Part shown: one piece after another, positions 5,761-7,217 of the stretch
How positions within the stretch are numbered: the stretch's first letter is position 1
Layout of the letters: every line of letters begins with the position of its first letter
Assembly: GCA_021828245.1 (NCBI GenBank)
Contig: JAKASC010000121.1
Span: 1-7,217 of the forward strand
Length of the DNA: 7,217 nucleotides
Direction of reading: 5' to 3'
DNA from: Acidobacteriota bacterium
GTDB lineage: Bacteria > Acidobacteriota > Terriglobia > UBA7540
The notes under the pieces: generated by a model
Told to the model about the DNA's origin: nothing
Databases searched by the model: none
Seen by the model: the letters and a program-made list of their open reading frames with translations, nothing else
Position numbers and translations under genes: made by a program

Positions 5761-6597
5761 ATGTCGCTTGGAAACCTGGCAACCTGGCTGCTCGGCTCAA
5801 CAGAAGACCCCGGCGAGCATTTTCCCGGACCATATGGCCTGCAACTTTACAGCCTGCGCCATCAAATGCCCGGGCACGTGAAGATGTGGCTTGAGCGCGT
5901 GAAGCGGATGGGGTACCAGGAGATTGAGATGGCCGGCTTTTACGGCCTGACGCCGCTTGAGTTCCGCCGCGCCTTGGATTCCGCCGGGCTGCCATGCATT
6001 GGGATGCATAACGCTTACGACCGGTATCTTCACGACATGCCGACGACCATCCGGGAAGCCAAAATCCTGGGCGCGCAATACCTGGTTTGCCCGGAGCTGC
6101 CGCAAGCGGGGCGGCATCTGACGATGGCCGACGTGCGGCGCGCTGCGCGAGGTTTCAACCATTTCGCCGCGCAGGCCGAACGCCACGGATTGCGTTTCGC
6201 CTTCCACGCCGAGGTGAACGCCTTTTACCCCATTGGCGGACGCCCCGGCCTGGACCGTTTGATCGCCTTGCTGCGGCCCGACGTCGTGCAGGAGATGGAC
6301 ATCTTCTGGTACAAACGCGGCGGCCAGGACCCGGTGGCTTACCTGAAGCGGTATCCAAAACTGTTCCGCCTGATGCACCTGAAGGACATGCGGCGCGGCA
6401 CGCCGATCGGGAACTTCAACGTCGGGACGTCGGACGAAGCCTGCGTCGTGCTGGGCCAAGGCATTCTTCACCTGCGGGCCATTCTGCGCGAGGCCGTGAA
6501 GATCGGCGTGCAGCACTACTTCGTGGAAGATGAGAGCCGCGAGGCGCCGCAGAATATCGCCGCCGATGTCAGATACCTCAAGACGGTTCGCCTCTAA
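5761..6597 (+). CDS. Sugar phosphate isomerase/epimerase-like TIM-barrel protein (xylose isomerase-like, AP endonuclease 2 superfamily)
   Basis: The 278-residue product resembles metal-dependent sugar isomerases and epimerases, which interconvert keto- and aldo-sugars or epimerise ketoses. Recognisable strands include YGLQLYSLR (25-33), YQEIEMAGFYG (52-62), QEMDIFW (177-183, metal-ligand type D180), MHLKDM (205-210, H206) and FVEDES (254-259, E256). The segment FHAEVNAF (148-155) sits where relatives, as I recall them, carry a YHxHxxEF motif. The expected Glu would be A154, and E151 could compensate. The ATG at 5761 is chosen because GGGAGG lies six bases upstream; an in-frame TTG at 5728 would add 11 Arg-rich residues and lacks a comparable site. 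There is no signal peptide, so it is probably cytoplasmic. It is last in the sugar cluster, with its own promoter candidate. The superfamily is secure; substrate, direction and full activity are not. Confidence 0.88.
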   Translation: MSLGNLATWLLGSTEDPGEHFPGPYGLQLYSLRHQMPGHVKMWLERVKRMGYQEIEMAGFYGLTPLEFRRALDSAGLPCIGMHNAYDRYLHDMPTTIREAKILGAQYLVCPELPQAGRHLTMADVRRAARGFNHFAAQAERHGLRFAFHAEVNAFYPIGGRPGLDRLIALLRPDVVQEMDIFWYKRGGQDPVAYLKRYPKLFRLMHLKDMRRGTPIGNFNVGTSDEACVVLGQGILHLRAILREAVKIGVQHYFVEDESREAPQNIAADVRYLKTVRL

Positions 6598-6641
6598 ACC
6601 CCGTCGCGTTCACGCTCGCGCCGGCTACCTTCGGGGGAAAT

Positions 6642-6706
6642 TGTAGCAGCCCGCGAAGCAAAAGCGGCCGGTCATAGACCGGCGGTACCGCACGGAGCGT
6701 GCTACA
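6642..6706. repeat. REP-like hairpin mosaic between convergent genes
   Basis: TGTAGCA (6642-6648) and TGCTACA (6700-6706) are inverted outer arms. Between them lie GCCGGTC-ATA-GACCGGC (6667-6683, 7-bp stem), the perfect palindrome GCGGTACCGC (6682-6691) and GCACG-GAG-CGTGC (6690-6702). The element starts about 45 bp after the TIM-barrel stop. Such composite palindromes are typical of dispersed bacterial intergenic repeats. It may also serve as a bidirectional transcription end, though no T-run follows. Confidence 0.7.
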
Positions 6707-6710
6707 GTCT

Positions 6711-6878
6711 CAGGCCTCACTGAATCTTGGAATCCTCAATGGCTCGCGCCGTTGTCGAGAGCCGCGGAGGGGCGCAAAGCGCGGGCATGTCTGCGCTCAA
6801 TGGGTTTGGGGCGGGGGTGGGTAAGAGGGGCGCGGAGAACGCGCGTGCTTGCGATACGGGTCGTGGGGTTGGCGCAGG
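6711..6878. other. Non-coding G-rich stretch with no recognised feature
   Basis: Short open frames exist on both strands, but none has a convincing ribosome-binding site, a recognisable product or agreement with neighbouring genes. The plus strand contains G-rich tracts around 6805-6840. I see no RNA gene, promoter or repeat copy that I can support. Confidence 0.5.
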
Positions 6879-6929
6879 GAGGGCAGGCGCTCACTTGCCG
6901 GGGCCGAAGTGAAACGCGCGCCCGCCCTC
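6879..6929. repeat. Long imperfect hairpin downstream of the XRE regulator gene
   Basis: GAGGGCAGGCGC (6879-6890) pairs with GCGCCCGCCCTC (6918-6929) at 11 of 12 positions, continued by a perfect inner stem TCACTT (6891-6896) with AAGTGA (6907-6912). A 10-base GC-rich loop caps it and five bases bulge on one side. It begins about 30 bases after the regulator's stop codon on the minus strand, a suitable place for a transcription end, but no U-run follows. Confidence 0.5.
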
Positions 6930-6959
6930 ATCGGCTTTCCCCTTCCTCGCAATAGGAGT

Positions 6960-7217
6960 TTAGGTGTGACTGGCCGCCATACGGTCGGCCAAAGCCAACA
7001 ACAGGCGACGGTCATGCTCGCGCAGGCCGCCCATCAATCCCTCCAACTTGCGCAGAAAGGCACGGTCAGGCGGCGATAAAGTTTGATCCTCAATCTCCTT
7101 CAGGGTAGGACGAGGCGTGAGGTGCTCGAGCGAGGGCCGACGGTCCGGCTCGAAAAAGAATTCATAGACCGGCAGGTCGAGCGCCGCGGCAAACCTTTCC
7201 AGGGTTTCGAGGGAAGG
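6960..7217 (-). CDS. XRE-family (Cro/C1-type helix-turn-helix) transcriptional regulator, 3' part only
   Basis: Eighty-five codons plus TAA (stop at 6962-6960) are visible, running in from the right edge. The first residues, PSLETLERFAAALDLPVYEFFFE, are typical of the end of an HTH_3 (XRE) domain, where the last helices are followed by a (V/L)P-x-x-x-(L/F)F motif. The DNA-recognition helices themselves lie outside the window. The tail is hydrophilic (EPDRRPSLEH, then PTLKEIEDQTLSPPDRAF) and ends with a likely helix FLRKLEGLMGGLREHDRRLLLALADRMAA, resembling the C-terminal helix of small soluble XRE regulators that lack an effector domain. It is convergent with the TIM-barrel gene across about 360 bp and need not regulate the sugar cluster. 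The class assignment is good; target and ligand are unknown. Confidence 0.8.
   Translation of the reverse strand, partial: PSLETLERFAAALDLPVYEFFFEPDRRPSLEHLTPRPTLKEIEDQTLSPPDRAFLRKLEGLMGGLREHDRRLLLALADRMAASHT

Noticed and set aside
5797..6516. Minus-strand open frame of 239 codons opposite the TIM-barrel gene
   Set aside because: The plus-strand frame gives a coherent isomerase-like protein; the antisense frame does not.
5484..6959. CRISPR array, suggested by repeated elements in the gaps
   Set aside because: Only two copies of any repeat occur, with irregular spacing and no further units, and there are no cas genes.
6727..7079. Short plus-strand frames in the right-hand gap
   Set aside because: They have no ribosome-binding sites or recognisable products, and the distal ones overlap the XRE gene antisense.

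Overview
The window is GC-rich bacterial chromosome. It holds two replication and nucleotide genes on the minus strand, then four plus-strand genes that look like a small sugar or polyol utilisation cluster, and the end of a regulator gene coming in from the right on the minus strand. The gaps contain compact palindromic repeats of several types. Paired palindromes of the CACGGCCA-TCT-TGGCCGTG kind, and hairpin mosaics bracketed by TGTAGCA/TGCTACA, are what I remember from Verrucomicrobiota genomes. That assignment rests on memory of repeat style and is only moderately secure; Acidobacteriota remain possible. No rRNA, tRNA, CRISPR array, transposase or phage gene was seen.

Left part (1-1924, minus strand): tmk (thymidylate kinase, GTG start) is followed by holB (DNA polymerase III delta-prime subunit, running off the left edge). 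They are separated by about 270 bp of non-coding DNA carrying a double palindrome. At 1925-2040 the strands diverge. Here a near-consensus sigma70 promoter (TTGACT, 16 bp, TATAAT) ends only 8 bp before the ATG of the next gene, which predicts a leaderless or nearly leaderless mRNA.

Middle (2041-6597, plus strand): an extended SDR sugar dehydrogenase/epimerase, a zinc-dependent medium-chain dehydrogenase, a RhaT-family sugar transporter and a xylose-isomerase-like TIM-barrel protein. A coherent but unproven reading is that the transporter brings in a sugar or sugar acid, the two NAD(P)-dependent dehydrogenases oxidise it, and the TIM-barrel protein isomerises or epimerises a keto intermediate. 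No kinase, aldolase, dehydratase or glycoside hydrolase is in view, so the substrate cannot be named. Gaps of 137-277 bp separate the genes. They contain palindromes, a repeated 15-mer, a duplicated 30-mer and competing inverted repeats, so the genes may be transcribed separately rather than as one tight operon. A second promoter candidate precedes the TIM-barrel gene.

Right part (6598-7217): about 360 bp of non-coding DNA with a REP-like hairpin mosaic and a long imperfect hairpin, then the 3' end of an XRE-family (Cro/C1-type) regulator on the minus strand, convergent with the cluster.

I found no convincing new defence or mobile system. The items most worth a second look are the predicted leaderless promoter, a structure that could hide the dehydrogenase start codon, mutually exclusive stems upstream of the TIM-barrel gene, and an apparent Glu-to-Ala change in that enzyme's metal site.
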